Part shown: positions 35,062 to 43,927 of the stretch, in pieces
Position numbering within the stretch: position 1 is the stretch's first letter
Layout: each line of letters opens with the position of its first letter
Source of the DNA: JAWRCU01 sp033542235
GTDB lineage: Bacteria; Pseudomonadota; Alphaproteobacteria; Rhizobiales; Rhizobiaceae
Direction of reading: 5' to 3'
NCBI RefSeq assembly: GCF_033542235.1
Contig: NZ_JAWRCU010000001.1
Span: forward strand, 558,001-622,000
DNA length: 64,000 bases
Notes under the pieces: model-generated
What the model was told of the DNA's origin: nothing
What the model saw: only the letters and a program-made list of their open reading frames with translations
Databases searched by the model: none
Made by a program: the position numbers and the translations under genes

Positions 35062-35340
35062 ATGCGCTTCAGGCTGATTTTAATTCCGCAGATTCTAATG
35101 GAAGCCGGGCGCTATCTGGCTCTCTCGCCGCGATCACGCATCCGCCAGTTGGCTGCCCTGCGAGAGCTCGACAGTCGGCTGCTGGCCGACATCGGCGTCA
35201 CCAGGGCCGAGGCGACCCAAGGCCGCCCTTTGCAAACACATTTCGTCGACCCGGCGAAGGCAGTGAAACACCCCTCTAGGCGGCCTGCGGCTCGGGAACT
35301 TCCTGCACAGGACGTTCGGGGTCAATCAGCAGCGAGATGA
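35062..35340 (+). CDS. DUF1127 domain protein
   Basis: A 92-residue protein started at the ATG at 35062; a second ATG at 35098 would give 80 residues. The middle segment RIRQLAALRELDSRLLADIGVTRAEA is the DUF1127 motif: a short basic helix pair seen in many small rhizobial proteins that bind RNA or modulate phosphate and C1 metabolism. The C-terminal 22 residues extend past the usual end and overlap the stop region of the converging MFS gene by 65 bp. Function in this organism unknown. Confidence 0.7.
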   Translation: MRFRLILIPQILMEAGRYLALSPRSRIRQLAALRELDSRLLADIGVTRAEATQGRPLQTHFVDPAKAVKHPSRRPAARELPAQDVRGQSAAR

Positions 35341-36559
35341 CGGCGGCCATGATGCCGGTCATGCCGGCGATCAGGAAGGCGAGCTGGTAATCCCCCTGCA
35401 GCTCGCGCATGGCGCCGCCGAAGAAGGCAGCCGCGGCTGCGCCAACCTGGTGCCCTGCAACGACCCAGCCGAACACCAGCGGTCCGCTGCGGTCGCCAAA
35501 AGCCTCGTTGGAGAGCCTGAGCGTCGGCGGCACGGTGGCAATCCAGTCGAGCCCGTACACGATCGCGAAAATCGTCAGGCTGGCCGCCGAGAAGCCCGAA
35601 TAGGGCAAATAGAACAGCGAGAGCCCGCGAAGCCCGTAATACATCGCAAGCAGCTTGCGCGGATCGAAGCGGTCGGTGAGCCAGCCCGACAGCGTCGTCC
35701 CGATCAGGTCGAACACCCCCATCAGGGCGAGCAGGCCTGCCGCCTGTACCTGCGGGATGCCCATGTCGCCGCAAAAGGCGATCAGATGTGTGCCAACCAG
35801 GCCGTTGGTGGTGAAGCCGCAAATGAAGAAGGTGGCGAACAGGTACCAGAACACGCGCCGGCCGGCGGCGTTGCGCAGCGTCGTGAGTGTCAGCGTCAGG
35901 AAGTTTCCCGACGCCACGACAGTCTCGGGTTCAGGTCCCTCGGCACCGTAGCGCGTAAGTCCGATTGAGGACGGCCTCTCCGGGACCAGAAAATACACGA
36001 GCGGAACAAGCGCGGCCGTCGCGACCGAAATCGCGATCGCCACAGGCTTCCAGCCGCCATACTCCGAAAGGGCGGCGAGGACCGGCAGAAAGATCAGAAG
36101 TCCGGTCGCCGCGCTTGCCGACATCAGCCCCATCATCAGGCCGCGATTGGTCTTGAACCAACGATTGACGATGGTTGCCCCGAGCACGGTCTGGACCGCA
36201 CCCGAAGCAACGCCCGTCATGACGCCCCAGGTGGCGACGAGATGCCAGGATTGCGTCATCAAGAGGCTGAGCGCCGTCGAGCCGGACATGATGAGGAGCG
36301 CGCAAAGCAGCGTGCGCCTGAGCCCCGCCCGCTCCATCAGCGCCGCAGCGAACGGGCCGGCAAGCCCGTACAGGAAGATGCCGACGGCCGCGGCAAAGGA
36401 GATCACGTCACGCCGCCAGCCGAAGGCGTCCTCCAACGGCAGCATCATGACCGACATCGAGGAGCGAAGGCCGGCCGAGATGAGCAGGGAAAGGAAGATC
36501 ACGGCCACCACCACGAAGGCATAGCGCTGGCCGAACGGACGAATCTGGGCTATTGTCAT
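35276..36559 (-). CDS. MFS transporter
   Basis: A 427-residue protein with 12 predicted membrane helices and a central loop near residues 195-225. The loop between helices 2 and 3 reads GPFAAALMERAGLRRTLL, an MFS signature, and the second half repeats it as SGWLTDRFDPRKLL near 293. The pattern resembles the oxalate/formate-type and monocarboxylate-like MFS group. It is divergent from a TetR gene, and both starts flank a strong inverted repeat, so the repressor most likely controls this exporter and itself. Confidence 0.88.
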   Translation of the reverse strand: MTIAQIRPFGQRYAFVVVAVIFLSLLISAGLRSSMSVMMLPLEDAFGWRRDVISFAAAVGIFLYGLAGPFAAALMERAGLRRTLLCALLIMSGSTALSLLMTQSWHLVATWGVMTGVASGAVQTVLGATIVNRWFKTNRGLMMGLMSASAATGLLIFLPVLAALSEYGGWKPVAIAISVATAALVPLVYFLVPERPSSIGLTRYGAEGPEPETVVASGNFLTLTLTTLRNAAGRRVFWYLFATFFICGFTTNGLVGTHLIAFCGDMGIPQVQAAGLLALMGVFDLIGTTLSGWLTDRFDPRKLLAMYYGLRGLSLFYLPYSGFSAASLTIFAIVYGLDWIATVPPTLRLSNEAFGDRSGPLVFGWVVAGHQVGAAAAAFFGGAMRELQGDYQLAFLIAGMTGIMAAVISLLIDPERPVQEVPEPQAA

Positions 36560-36565
36560 GTAACC

Positions 36566-36606
36566 GACCGGTACGTATCTAGAAGGACGGACAGTACGTA
36601 CCGGTC
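36566..36606. promoter_or_regulatory. inverted-repeat operator between MFS and tetR genes
   Basis: GACCGGTACGTA at 36566-36577 and its exact reverse complement at 36595-36606 are separated by 17 bp. The pair lies 6 bp from the MFS start and 25 bp from the tetR start, in the only gap between the two divergent genes, as expected for a TetR operator. Confidence 0.8.
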
Positions 36607-36631
36607 AGTAACATTGTCAACAGGTCGATCC

Positions 36632-37231
36632 ATGGAAAAATCTGATACGATGGATCAGATTTCCGAAATCAAGCCGCGGGCCGCCGAGCGCATTCTCGGC
36701 GTTGCGCGCAAGCTTTTCTATCTGGAAGGCATCCGTGCAGTTGGCGTCGACGAGATCGTGCGGCAAGCCGGCGTCACCAAGCCAAGCCTCTACCGCAGCT
36801 TTCCGTCAAAGGACGAGCTCGCAGCCTCCTACCTCAGGGAATACGAAGCAGCGTTCTGGGAGCGCTTCGACGCCGCGGTGGAAGCTCATCCAGGCGACCC
36901 GCGCCAGCAGGTCATCGCTTTTCTCTCGCGCGTAGGCGAGCGGGCCGTCATGGTCGGATATCGGGGCTGCGGCATGACCAATGCGGCGGTCGAATATCCC
37001 GAACCCGGGCATCCCGCGCGCCTCGTCGGCGAGAACAACAAGCGCGAGTTGCGGCGGCGCCTGCGCGCCATGGCAGCGGAAATGGGCGCGGCCGACCCGG
37101 ACACGCTGGGCGATGGGCTGCTGCTCCTGATCGAGGGTGCCTATATCAGCGGCCAGCTCTTCGGCCCCGGCGGTCCGGCGGCGGCAGTGGCCAGAAATGC
37201 CGACCTTCTGATCGAGGCGAGCCTCAAGTAG
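36632..37231 (+). CDS. TetR-family transcriptional regulator
   Basis: A 199-residue repressor started at the ATG at 36632. HTH residues 14-60: AAERILGVARKLFYLEGIRAVG, then VRQAGVTKPSLYRSFPSKDELA. The ligand domain contains YRGCGMTNAAVEYP near 110-123, a typical Cys-Gly-x-Thr-Asn segment of the AcrR-like rhizobial group. It is divergent from the MFS gene across a clear operator and overlaps the end of the nitrile hydratase operon by 8 bp. Confidence 0.92.
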   Translation: MEKSDTMDQISEIKPRAAERILGVARKLFYLEGIRAVGVDEIVRQAGVTKPSLYRSFPSKDELAASYLREYEAAFWERFDAAVEAHPGDPRQQVIAFLSRVGERAVMVGYRGCGMTNAAVEYPEPGHPARLVGENNKRELRRRLRAMAAEMGAADPDTLGDGLLLLIEGAYISGQLFGPGGPAAAVARNADLLIEASLK

Positions 37232-37610
37232 CGCCCTCTCCACCACGCTGCGGATCATTGTCGAGCAGGATCGGCTTGCCGTGCGGAGTGGCATGCGCGG
37301 CCCGCTGCCAGGCTTCGGAGAGCGCGTCGATCTCAGGCACGCCCGCCACGCCCTTTGCCGAAAGCAGCTTCTCCAGCGCCTTCAGCCAATGCTCGTAATA
37401 GTCGCTTCCGTCGGGCGCTGCGCCGGGCGTCTTGAGTTCTGACGACAGGGCCTCTGCCCACTCGCTCCAGGTGAACAGGCCGCGCTCGTGAAGAGCGACA
37501 ACCAACGCAAAGGCTTGAGCCTGCCACGGCTCGGAGAAGACGGGATCGTCGATCCCGGATACGCTCCACTTGGCAGCATCATGCCGGCTCAAGATAGCTC
37601 TCCCAGGCAT
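37224..37610 (-). CDS. nitrile hydratase accessory (activator-type) protein
   Basis: A 128-residue protein whose start overlaps the end of nthB. The ATG at 37610 is used; a TTG near 37595 is the alternative. The sequence FSEPWQAQAFALVVALHERGLFTWSEWAEAL near its N-terminus is homologous to the N-terminal part of the beta subunit and is the hallmark of P14K-type accessory proteins, which help insert cobalt and oxidise the cysteines of the alpha subunit. It is the last gene of the alpha-beta-accessory operon, the usual order for cobalt-type enzymes. Confidence 0.82.
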   Translation of the reverse strand: MPGRAILSRHDAAKWSVSGIDDPVFSEPWQAQAFALVVALHERGLFTWSEWAEALSSELKTPGAAPDGSDYYEHWLKALEKLLSAKGVAGVPEIDALSEAWQRAAHATPHGKPILLDNDPQRGGEGAT

Positions 37611-38238
37611 CGATGCTGATCGAAAGGGTGGGATCGGCTCCCTCGCCCCAGATTTCGCCGGCGTCGAAGACCACCGTGTAGACCCATTGCGGGTTCTCGC
37701 CACGGCCATGCGCGTTGGTGTCGGGAAAGACGAAGCCGCCGCGGACCGCGTCGATCACGCCAAGTTTGCCGCGCGCATAGCGCGGCAGGCGCGTGTGTCC
37801 CGTCGGGTTGGAGTTCTTCGTTCGTACCCGGTCGCCAACTTTGAACATCGCCGGCCTGTCGAGCGGCCGGTCACATGGCCCACCGCGCGCAAGCATTGCC
37901 GGGACATCCGTTCCCCTCAGCACGCGTTTCGGCGTCGTTGGAGTGGCGGATGCTTGGCCCGCCGCAAGCTCATCGGCGGTGACGAAGCCGTGACGCTCGA
38001 GCAGAACTTCGAGCGCCTTGATCCAGATCTCGTAATAGCTCGAGGAATAGTAATCGGCAGGGTGCAGCGATTCCCGCGCATGCCGGCTCTCGTCGATGTT
38101 CCAGTGACCCATTGCTCCGGCGCAAAGGGTCACGCCCAATGCCCGCTTCTCCCAGTCGGCATGGAAGTAAGGCTCGTCCTTCTCCGGCGCGACCGGCCCG
38201 AAACCCATCTGGCCGCCGAGATCCTGCGGCCCGTTCAT
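37579..38238 (-). CDS. nthB: nitrile hydratase subunit beta
   Basis: A 219-residue subunit, normal length. Starts MNGPQDLGGQMGFGPVAPE, the conserved beta N-terminus; central part with HYDHP-like SLHPADYYSSSYYEIWIKALEVLL near 60; and the C-terminal SH3-like barrel with FKVGDRVRTKNSNPTGHTRLPRYARG near 128-152 and GENPQWVYTVVF near 190. The start overlaps the alpha stop (ATGA). Together the subunits hydrate nitriles to amides. Confidence 0.93.
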   Translation of the reverse strand: MNGPQDLGGQMGFGPVAPEKDEPYFHADWEKRALGVTLCAGAMGHWNIDESRHARESLHPADYYSSSYYEIWIKALEVLLERHGFVTADELAAGQASATPTTPKRVLRGTDVPAMLARGGPCDRPLDRPAMFKVGDRVRTKNSNPTGHTRLPRYARGKLGVIDAVRGGFVFPDTNAHGRGENPQWVYTVVFDAGEIWGEGADPTLSISIDAWESYLEPA

Positions 38239-38840
38239 GCCGGTTTCCTCGCCAGCGCCGTGCCAATCATGGAATCGCGTGTGACAAGCTCGGCCAGCGC
38301 CTCTTCACTCATGCCTTCCGAGCCCTCGGGCCGCATCGGCACCACCAGATAACGCAGTTCCGCGGTCGAGTCCCAGACGCGGATCATCGTTTCATTCGGG
38401 AGAGTTAGTCCGAATTCTTCAAGCACGCTGCGCGGATCGATGACGGCGCGGCTGCGATAGGGTGGCGCCTTGTACCAGACCGGCGGCAGGCCGAGCACCG
38501 GCCACGGATAGCAGGAGCATAGCGTGCAGACGACGAGATTGTGCGTATCCGTCGTGTTGAACACCGCCTGCATGTGCTCGCCCTGCCGGCCTGTGAAGCC
38601 GAGCGATGCGATTGCCGCCGTCGCGTCGCGCTTCAGCCACTCCGCATAGGCCGGATCGGTCCAGGCTCGCGCCACCACCTTCGCACCGTTCCGGGGACCT
38701 ACCTTGGTTTCGTAAGTCTCGACGATCGCGTCTATCGCTGCAGGATCGATCAGACCCTTGCCGACGAGAATGGTCTCGAGCGCGCGCACCCGCGCCGCCA
38801 TGGGGTCGAGCTCGTTATCGTGCTGATGGTCGTCGGACAT
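38235..38840 (-). CDS. nthA: nitrile hydratase subunit alpha, cobalt type
   Basis: A 201-residue subunit. The metal claw VCTLCSCYPW near residues 107-116 has Thr after the first Cys, the mark of cobalt enzymes (iron enzymes have Ser there). The rest matches the family: GPRNGAKVVARAW near 48, the Arg in PPYRSRAVIDPR near 126 and the strand-rich MIRVWDSTAELRYLVVP near 152-168. Converts nitriles to amides with the beta subunit. First gene of the operon. An amidase and a cobalt transporter are not next to it. Confidence 0.93.
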   Translation of the reverse strand: MSDDHQHDNELDPMAARVRALETILVGKGLIDPAAIDAIVETYETKVGPRNGAKVVARAWTDPAYAEWLKRDATAAIASLGFTGRQGEHMQAVFNTTDTHNLVVCTLCSCYPWPVLGLPPVWYKAPPYRSRAVIDPRSVLEEFGLTLPNETMIRVWDSTAELRYLVVPMRPEGSEGMSEEALAELVTRDSMIGTALARKPA

Positions 38841-38939
38841 GCCAATCTGATAGACTCCGCCCGGGGCAGAGGCAAGGAATCATCTGGCAGCAGCCTGCGC
38901 ATTGTTCCATCGACCGGCCGGCCCGGCTATCGTCCGCGC

Positions 38940-40229
38940 ATGCGGGTCTTGATTCTGGGCGGCAACGGCTTCATCGGCTCCGAGATCTGTCGTGTGTTGT
39001 CCGGACGGGGCCATGCGGTCACGGCGCTCGCTCGCGCTCCCGAAAAGGCGCAGCGCCGCTTGCCGAACATCGCCTATTTGTGCTGCGACCTGAGAGGTAT
39101 GCAGGCCGCCTCCGATTGGGCATTCCTGTCGAATTTCGACGCTGTTGTGAATGCAGCCGGCGCGCTACAGGACAGTTCGCGGGACGATGTCGCCGCCGTC
39201 CAGAAAGGTGCCATGCTCGCGCTCTATGCGGCTGCATCGACTGCCCGCATCCGCCTCATCATCCAGATCTCGGCGCGCACCGACGGCCCGGGATCGGGCC
39301 GCGAATTCCTCGCCACGAAGCATCAAGCCGACCAGGCGTTGAAGCAATCCGGCGTGGCCTTCATCATCCTGCGGCCCGCGGTCGTTATCGGCCGCAACGC
39401 CCACGGCGGCTCGGCCTTGCTCAGAGCGCTCGCGGCAATCCCGTGCAGGACTCCGCTGATCCATGCCGAGGCTCAGATGCAGTTCGCCGCGCTGAGTGAT
39501 GTCGCGCAAGCCGCAGGCGACGCGATCGAAGGGCATATCCCTACCGGCAGCGATCTGATTGTTGCAGCGCCGGAGACGCTGTCGGTGCGCCACGCGGTGG
39601 CGGAACACCGGGCTTGGCTCGGCCTGCCGCCGGCGAAAACAGTCGAAATTCCAGCAGGATGGGCGCAGCCGGTCGTGTGGCTAGCCGACCTGCTCGGACG
39701 TCTCGGCTGGCGCTCTCCGCTACGCTCGACAGCTATTGAGATCGCCGGCGGAGGCGCCGCTGTCACACCGTCCTTGGCTCGAACGGCGGAACGAGCGGCC
39801 GCGCCTCTGGCCGCGACCTTAGCGGCAAATCCCGCCGGAGTGCAGGATCTCTGGTTCGCCCGCCTCTATCTCATCAAGCCGCTCATCCTCGGCATTCTGT
39901 CGCTGTTCTGGTTTGCCTCGGGTGCCATCGCCCTTTTGCACTTCGATCAGACCGCCGGCCTGCTCGCTGGTGCGATCGGTTCGCGGCCAGCCGCATCAGC
40001 CTTGACGGTGGCGACCAGCCTGGCCGACCTGCTGCTCGGAATGGCTGTCGTCTTTCGCCGCTTCGCGCGCCCGGCACTGATCGGCATGGTGCTGCTTTCG
40101 CTCGCCTATCTCCTGTCCGCGACCATCGTTGCGCCTGAGCTCTGGGCCGATCCATTGGGGCCACTCGTCAAGGTCCTGCCGGCCACCATGCTTGCCCTTG
40201 TTGCGCTCGCCATTCTCGACGAGCGGTGA
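38940..40229 (+). CDS. NAD(P)-binding SDR protein fused to a DoxX-like membrane domain
   Basis: A 429-residue two-part protein started at the ATG at 38940 so that the Rossmann motif LILGGNGFIGSEI begins at residue 4. Residues 1-290 look like an atypical SDR/NmrA-type enzyme (a Tyr-x-x-x-Lys motif is not clear: ATKHQAD is in its place). Residues 310-429 contain four hydrophobic helices (LYLIKPLILGILSLFWF, then VATSLADLLLGMAVVF) typical of the DoxX-like C-terminal domain of such fusions. The next gene, DUF2269, starts 2 bp later and is likely cotranslated. Substrate unknown. Confidence 0.85.
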   Translation: MRVLILGGNGFIGSEICRVLSGRGHAVTALARAPEKAQRRLPNIAYLCCDLRGMQAASDWAFLSNFDAVVNAAGALQDSSRDDVAAVQKGAMLALYAAASTARIRLIIQISARTDGPGSGREFLATKHQADQALKQSGVAFIILRPAVVIGRNAHGGSALLRALAAIPCRTPLIHAEAQMQFAALSDVAQAAGDAIEGHIPTGSDLIVAAPETLSVRHAVAEHRAWLGLPPAKTVEIPAGWAQPVVWLADLLGRLGWRSPLRSTAIEIAGGGAAVTPSLARTAERAAAPLAATLAANPAGVQDLWFARLYLIKPLILGILSLFWFASGAIALLHFDQTAGLLAGAIGSRPAASALTVATSLADLLLGMAVVFRRFARPALIGMVLLSLAYLLSATIVAPELWADPLGPLVKVLPATMLALVALAILDER

Positions 40230-40231
40230 CG

Positions 40232-40720
40232 ATGGAAGACATCCTCCGCTTCGTCCATGTCATTGGCGCCACCGTCCTGTTCGGCACTGGCCTCGGCATC
40301 GCCTTTTTCATGGTTATGGCGCATCGCACGGGAGATGCTGCGAAGATCGCCCATGTCGCCGAAACAGTGGTCATAGCCGATGCCGCTTTCACGGCGACGG
40401 CAGTCATCCTGCAGCCGATCACGGGCGTGCTCCTTGCTCATCAGGTCGGCTGGCCGCTTACGGAAGGATGGGTCGTGTTATCGGTCGCCCTCTACGGCGT
40501 CGCCGGGCTTTTCTGGCTGCCGGTCGTCGCCATCCAGATCAGGCTGCGCAACATTGCCCGCGAGGCTGCGTCTTCGGGAACCCCTTTGCCCAAGCAGTAC
40601 CATCGCCTCTACCGTGTCTGGTTCGCGTTCGGCTTCCCGGCCTTCTTCGCCGTGCTTGCCATCTTCTGGCTGATGCTGACAAGATCGCCGATTCCAATCC
40701 CGTTCATGGCGTCACCGTAA
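40232..40720 (+). CDS. DUF2269 integral membrane protein
   Basis: A 162-residue protein with four membrane helices (about 5-28, 47-66, 75-98 and 130-152). The segments RFVHVIGATVLFGTGLGIAFF and FTATAVILQPITGVLLA are characteristic of DUF2269. ATG at 40232; a GTG two codons earlier overlaps the stop of the upstream gene. The pairing of an SDR-DoxX protein with DUF2269 is frequent in rhizobia. Role unknown. Converges on the RND pump operon with a 15-bp gap. Confidence 0.82.
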   Translation: MEDILRFVHVIGATVLFGTGLGIAFFMVMAHRTGDAAKIAHVAETVVIADAAFTATAVILQPITGVLLAHQVGWPLTEGWVVLSVALYGVAGLFWLPVVAIQIRLRNIAREAASSGTPLPKQYHRLYRVWFAFGFPAFFAVLAIFWLMLTRSPIPIPFMASP

Positions 40721-40735
40721 GCGCCTTCGAGCCGG

Positions 40736-43700
40736 TTATTCCGCCGCCTCCCGCTTTTGCGGCTCTTCCTCCTCGAACAGCGAAGGCTGCTCGCTCACGA
40801 GTTCCAGCTCACGTGGCTCGCTTGCCGGCATCCGCGCCGCCCGCTTCGGGGCAAGGCTGAGCAGCCAGTCGGAGAAGCGCTCCATGTAGACGTAGATGAC
40901 CGGCGTGATGAACAGGGTCAGCGCTTGCGAGGCGAGCAGGCCTCCGACGACAGCGACGCCGAGAGGCTGACGTAGCTCCGCGCTGGCGCCGGTGCCGAGT
41001 GCGATCGGGAAAGTGCCCATCAGCGCCGCGAGCGTCGTCATCATGATCGGCCGGAAGCGCATCAGGCAGGCGCGATGGATCGCTTCCAGCGGCGCCATTC
41101 CTTCGCGCCTGAGCACCAGAGCCACATCCACCATCATGATGCCGTTCTTCTTGACGATGCCGATCAGCATCAGGATGCCGATCACCGCGATCAGCGAAAC
41201 ATCCATTCCCGCAATCAGCAGTGCGATCAGCGCTCCCACCACCGCCGACGGCAGGCCGGTCAGGATCGTGAACGGGTGCACGAAGCTTTCGTAGAGCATG
41301 CCCAGCACGATGTAGATCGTAAGGATGGCGCCGCCGATCAGCAGGCCCTGGTTGGCGAGCGAATCCTGGAAGGTCTTGGCGGTGCCGGCATATGTCGTCG
41401 AGACGGTCTTCGGCAGCTCGAGCTGGTCCTTGAGGGCATTGATGCGCGCTACGCTTTCGCCGAGGGCCACACCCTGCGGCAGATTATAGGAGATCGTCAC
41501 CGCCGGAAGCTGGCCAAGCTGGTTCACCGTGAGCGGCCCTCCGGTTCGTTCGACCCGCGCGAAGGTGCCGAGCGGCACGAGGCTGCCGCTCGCAGTCCTC
41601 ACCCTCAGCGCCAGCATCCGCTCCGGTGACCATTGGATCGTCGGATCGAGCTCGAGGATGACCTGATAGCTATCGGCGGAGCCATAGATCGTCGAGATCT
41701 GCTCCGTGCCAAAGCCGGAATAGAGCGTCGAACGCAGCGTGTCGGCATCGATGCCGAGCGTGGCGGCCTTGTCGCGGTCAACCACCACCGTCGCCTGGAG
41801 TGCGTTGTCGCTGAGATCGGTGGTGACGTCGGCGAAGGTGCTATCCTTGTTCATGGCGTCGGCGAGCTTCGTCGCCCACACATTGGTCTCGGCCGTGTCC
41901 AGGCTCTGCACCACGAGTTGGTACTGGCTCTTCGACGAGCGCGCGCCAATGCTCAAATTCTGCACAGGCACCATGTAGGTGTTGATGCCGGGAATCGCGG
42001 CGAGCTGCTTTCTCAGGTCTGCCAGCACCCTTTCCAGGTTGGGACGCTGGTCCTTGGGCTTCAGCTCGACATAGAGACGGCCGTTGTTGAGCGCGTTCGA
42101 TCCTCCACTACCTCCGACGGACTGGCCCAGATGCGCGACATAGGGCGATTTGGCGAAGACTGCAGCGACCTGCGCCTGCAACTTGACCATCGCGTCGAAG
42201 GAAATGTCCTGGCGGGCCTCGGTCGTGACCTGAAGCTGGCCAATGTCCTCCTGCGGGAAGAATCCCTTGGGCGATATCTGCAGGAGCCAGACCGACAGCG
42301 CCGACGTCGCAAGGAAGACAAATACCACCAGCAGGCGATGCTTGAGGCAGAAGCTCAGTGAACGGTCATAGCCGCGCAGGAAAAATCCGTGCTTGGGCTC
42401 CCCGGTCCCGGCCGCCGCCGTTCCGGCGCGGCCCGTTTCGGCGGGCTTGGGCGCGCTGAGCAGTCGCGAGCAGAGCATCGGGGTCAGCGTCAACGAGACG
42501 AACATCGAGGCGAGGATCGCGACCGTGACTGCCACCGCAAACTCGTTGAAGATGCGGCCGACCACGCCGCCCATCAAAAGCACGGGAATGAAAACGGCGA
42601 CCAGCGAGATCGAGATCGAGATGATGGTGAAGCCGATCTCGCGCGAACCCTTCAGCGCCGCCTCATAGGCGGTGAGCCCGTCCTCCTCCATGTGGCGGAA
42701 GATGTTTTCGAGCATCACGATCGCGTCGTCGACGACGAGGCCGACAGCGAGCGTAAGCCCCATCAGAGAGACATTGTCGATCGAGAAGTTGAAGAGATAC
42801 ATCACGCCAAGCGTGGCGATCAGCGAGATCGGGACGGCAACAGCCGGGATCACGGTGGCGGTCACCCGCCGAAGGAACATGAAGATCACCAGCACCACGA
42901 GCACGATGGTGAGGCCGAGCGTGAACTGCACGTCGTCGACCGCGGCGCGGATCGAGGTCGAGCGATCGTTGAGAAGCTTGATGCTGGCCGAAGCGGGAAG
43001 CTGATCGTCGAAGGAAGGCAGCATCGCTTTCACCCGGTCCACGACTTCGACCGTGTTGGCGTCGGGCTGCCGTTGGACGGCCATCAATATGGCGCGCGAA
43101 CCGTCGTACCAGCTCCCCGTGTTGGTGACCTCGACCGAATCGATCACCCGCGTTACGTCGCCGAGCCGCACCGGGCGGCCGTCGCGCGTGGCGATCACCA
43201 GGTTCGAGAAGGCGGCCGCATTGTTGAGCTGCGTGGTGGCTGTGATGGTGAGCTGCTGCTGGCTGTTCTGCAGCGTCCCGACCGGCGTGTTGCTGTTGGC
43301 TGCTGCAACGGCGCTCTTGAGCTGGTCGATCGAAATGCCGCGTGCGGCGAGCGCGGTCGGGTCGATCTGGATGCGAACCGCGTATTTCTGGCTGCCGAAG
43401 ATCGCCACCTGGGCGACACCGTCGAGCGTGGAGAGCGCCGGTGAAATCACGTTTTGGGCGAAAGCGTCGAGTTCGGTGAGCGGCACCACGTCGCTCGTAA
43501 GTGCCATGATCAGGATCGGCGCATCGGCCGGATTGACTTTGCGGTAGCTCGGCGGGCTGGTCATCTGCGGCGGCAATGTCCGCAAAGTGCGCGCGATCGC
43601 GGCCTGCACATCGGCCGCAGCCGCGTCGATGTTGCGGTCGAGAACGAACTGGATGGCGATCGAGGTAGCGCCGAGCGAGTTCGTGGTCGAAATGGAATCG

Positions 43701-43927
43701 ATGCCGGCGATCGTCGAGAATTGCTTGATGAGCGGCGTGGCGACCGAAGTCGCCATTGTTTGCGGCGAGGCGCCGGGCAATTGCGCCGAGACGTTGACCA
43801 CCGGGAACTCTGCGCTTGGAAGCGCTGCGACCGGCAGGAACCTGTAGGCGAACAGTCCCCCGAGCACGAGGGCGAATGACATCAGCAGCGTAGCGACGGG
43901 GCGCCGAATGCAGAATTCGGAGATCAT
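40736..43927 (-). CDS. RND efflux pump, inner-membrane transporter (MdtB/MexF-like class)
   Basis: A 1063-residue RND pump with 12 membrane helices and two large periplasmic loops (about 35-335 and 560-870). It starts MISEFCIRRPVATLLMS, as in the MdtB/MdtC branch. The proton-relay segment is GLVVDDAIVMLENIFRHMEE near 400-419. The C-terminal 45 residues are Glu/Pro/Arg rich. The start overlaps the stop of the adaptor gene (ATGA), so it is the second gene of the operon. No outer-membrane TolC gene follows; it must be supplied from elsewhere. Confidence 0.94.
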   Translation of the reverse strand: MISEFCIRRPVATLLMSFALVLGGLFAYRFLPVAALPSAEFPVVNVSAQLPGASPQTMATSVATPLIKQFSTIAGIDSISTTNSLGATSIAIQFVLDRNIDAAAADVQAAIARTLRTLPPQMTSPPSYRKVNPADAPILIMALTSDVVPLTELDAFAQNVISPALSTLDGVAQVAIFGSQKYAVRIQIDPTALAARGISIDQLKSAVAAANSNTPVGTLQNSQQQLTITATTQLNNAAAFSNLVIATRDGRPVRLGDVTRVIDSVEVTNTGSWYDGSRAILMAVQRQPDANTVEVVDRVKAMLPSFDDQLPASASIKLLNDRSTSIRAAVDDVQFTLGLTIVLVVLVIFMFLRRVTATVIPAVAVPISLIATLGVMYLFNFSIDNVSLMGLTLAVGLVVDDAIVMLENIFRHMEEDGLTAYEAALKGSREIGFTIISISISLVAVFIPVLLMGGVVGRIFNEFAVAVTVAILASMFVSLTLTPMLCSRLLSAPKPAETGRAGTAAAGTGEPKHGFFLRGYDRSLSFCLKHRLLVVFVFLATSALSVWLLQISPKGFFPQEDIGQLQVTTEARQDISFDAMVKLQAQVAAVFAKSPYVAHLGQSVGGSGGSNALNNGRLYVELKPKDQRPNLERVLADLRKQLAAIPGINTYMVPVQNLSIGARSSKSQYQLVVQSLDTAETNVWATKLADAMNKDSTFADVTTDLSDNALQATVVVDRDKAATLGIDADTLRSTLYSGFGTEQISTIYGSADSYQVILELDPTIQWSPERMLALRVRTASGSLVPLGTFARVERTGGPLTVNQLGQLPAVTISYNLPQGVALGESVARINALKDQLELPKTVSTTYAGTAKTFQDSLANQGLLIGGAILTIYIVLGMLYESFVHPFTILTGLPSAVVGALIALLIAGMDVSLIAVIGILMLIGIVKKNGIMMVDVALVLRREGMAPLEAIHRACLMRFRPIMMTTLAALMGTFPIALGTGASAELRQPLGVAVVGGLLASQALTLFITPVIYVYMERFSDWLLSLAPKRAARMPASEPRELELVSEQPSLFEEEEPQKREAAE

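Noticed and set aside
42389..43444. Plus-strand frame of 351 codons opposite the RND pump
   Set aside because: Arg/His/Asp-rich nonsense composition, wholly inside a well-supported gene.
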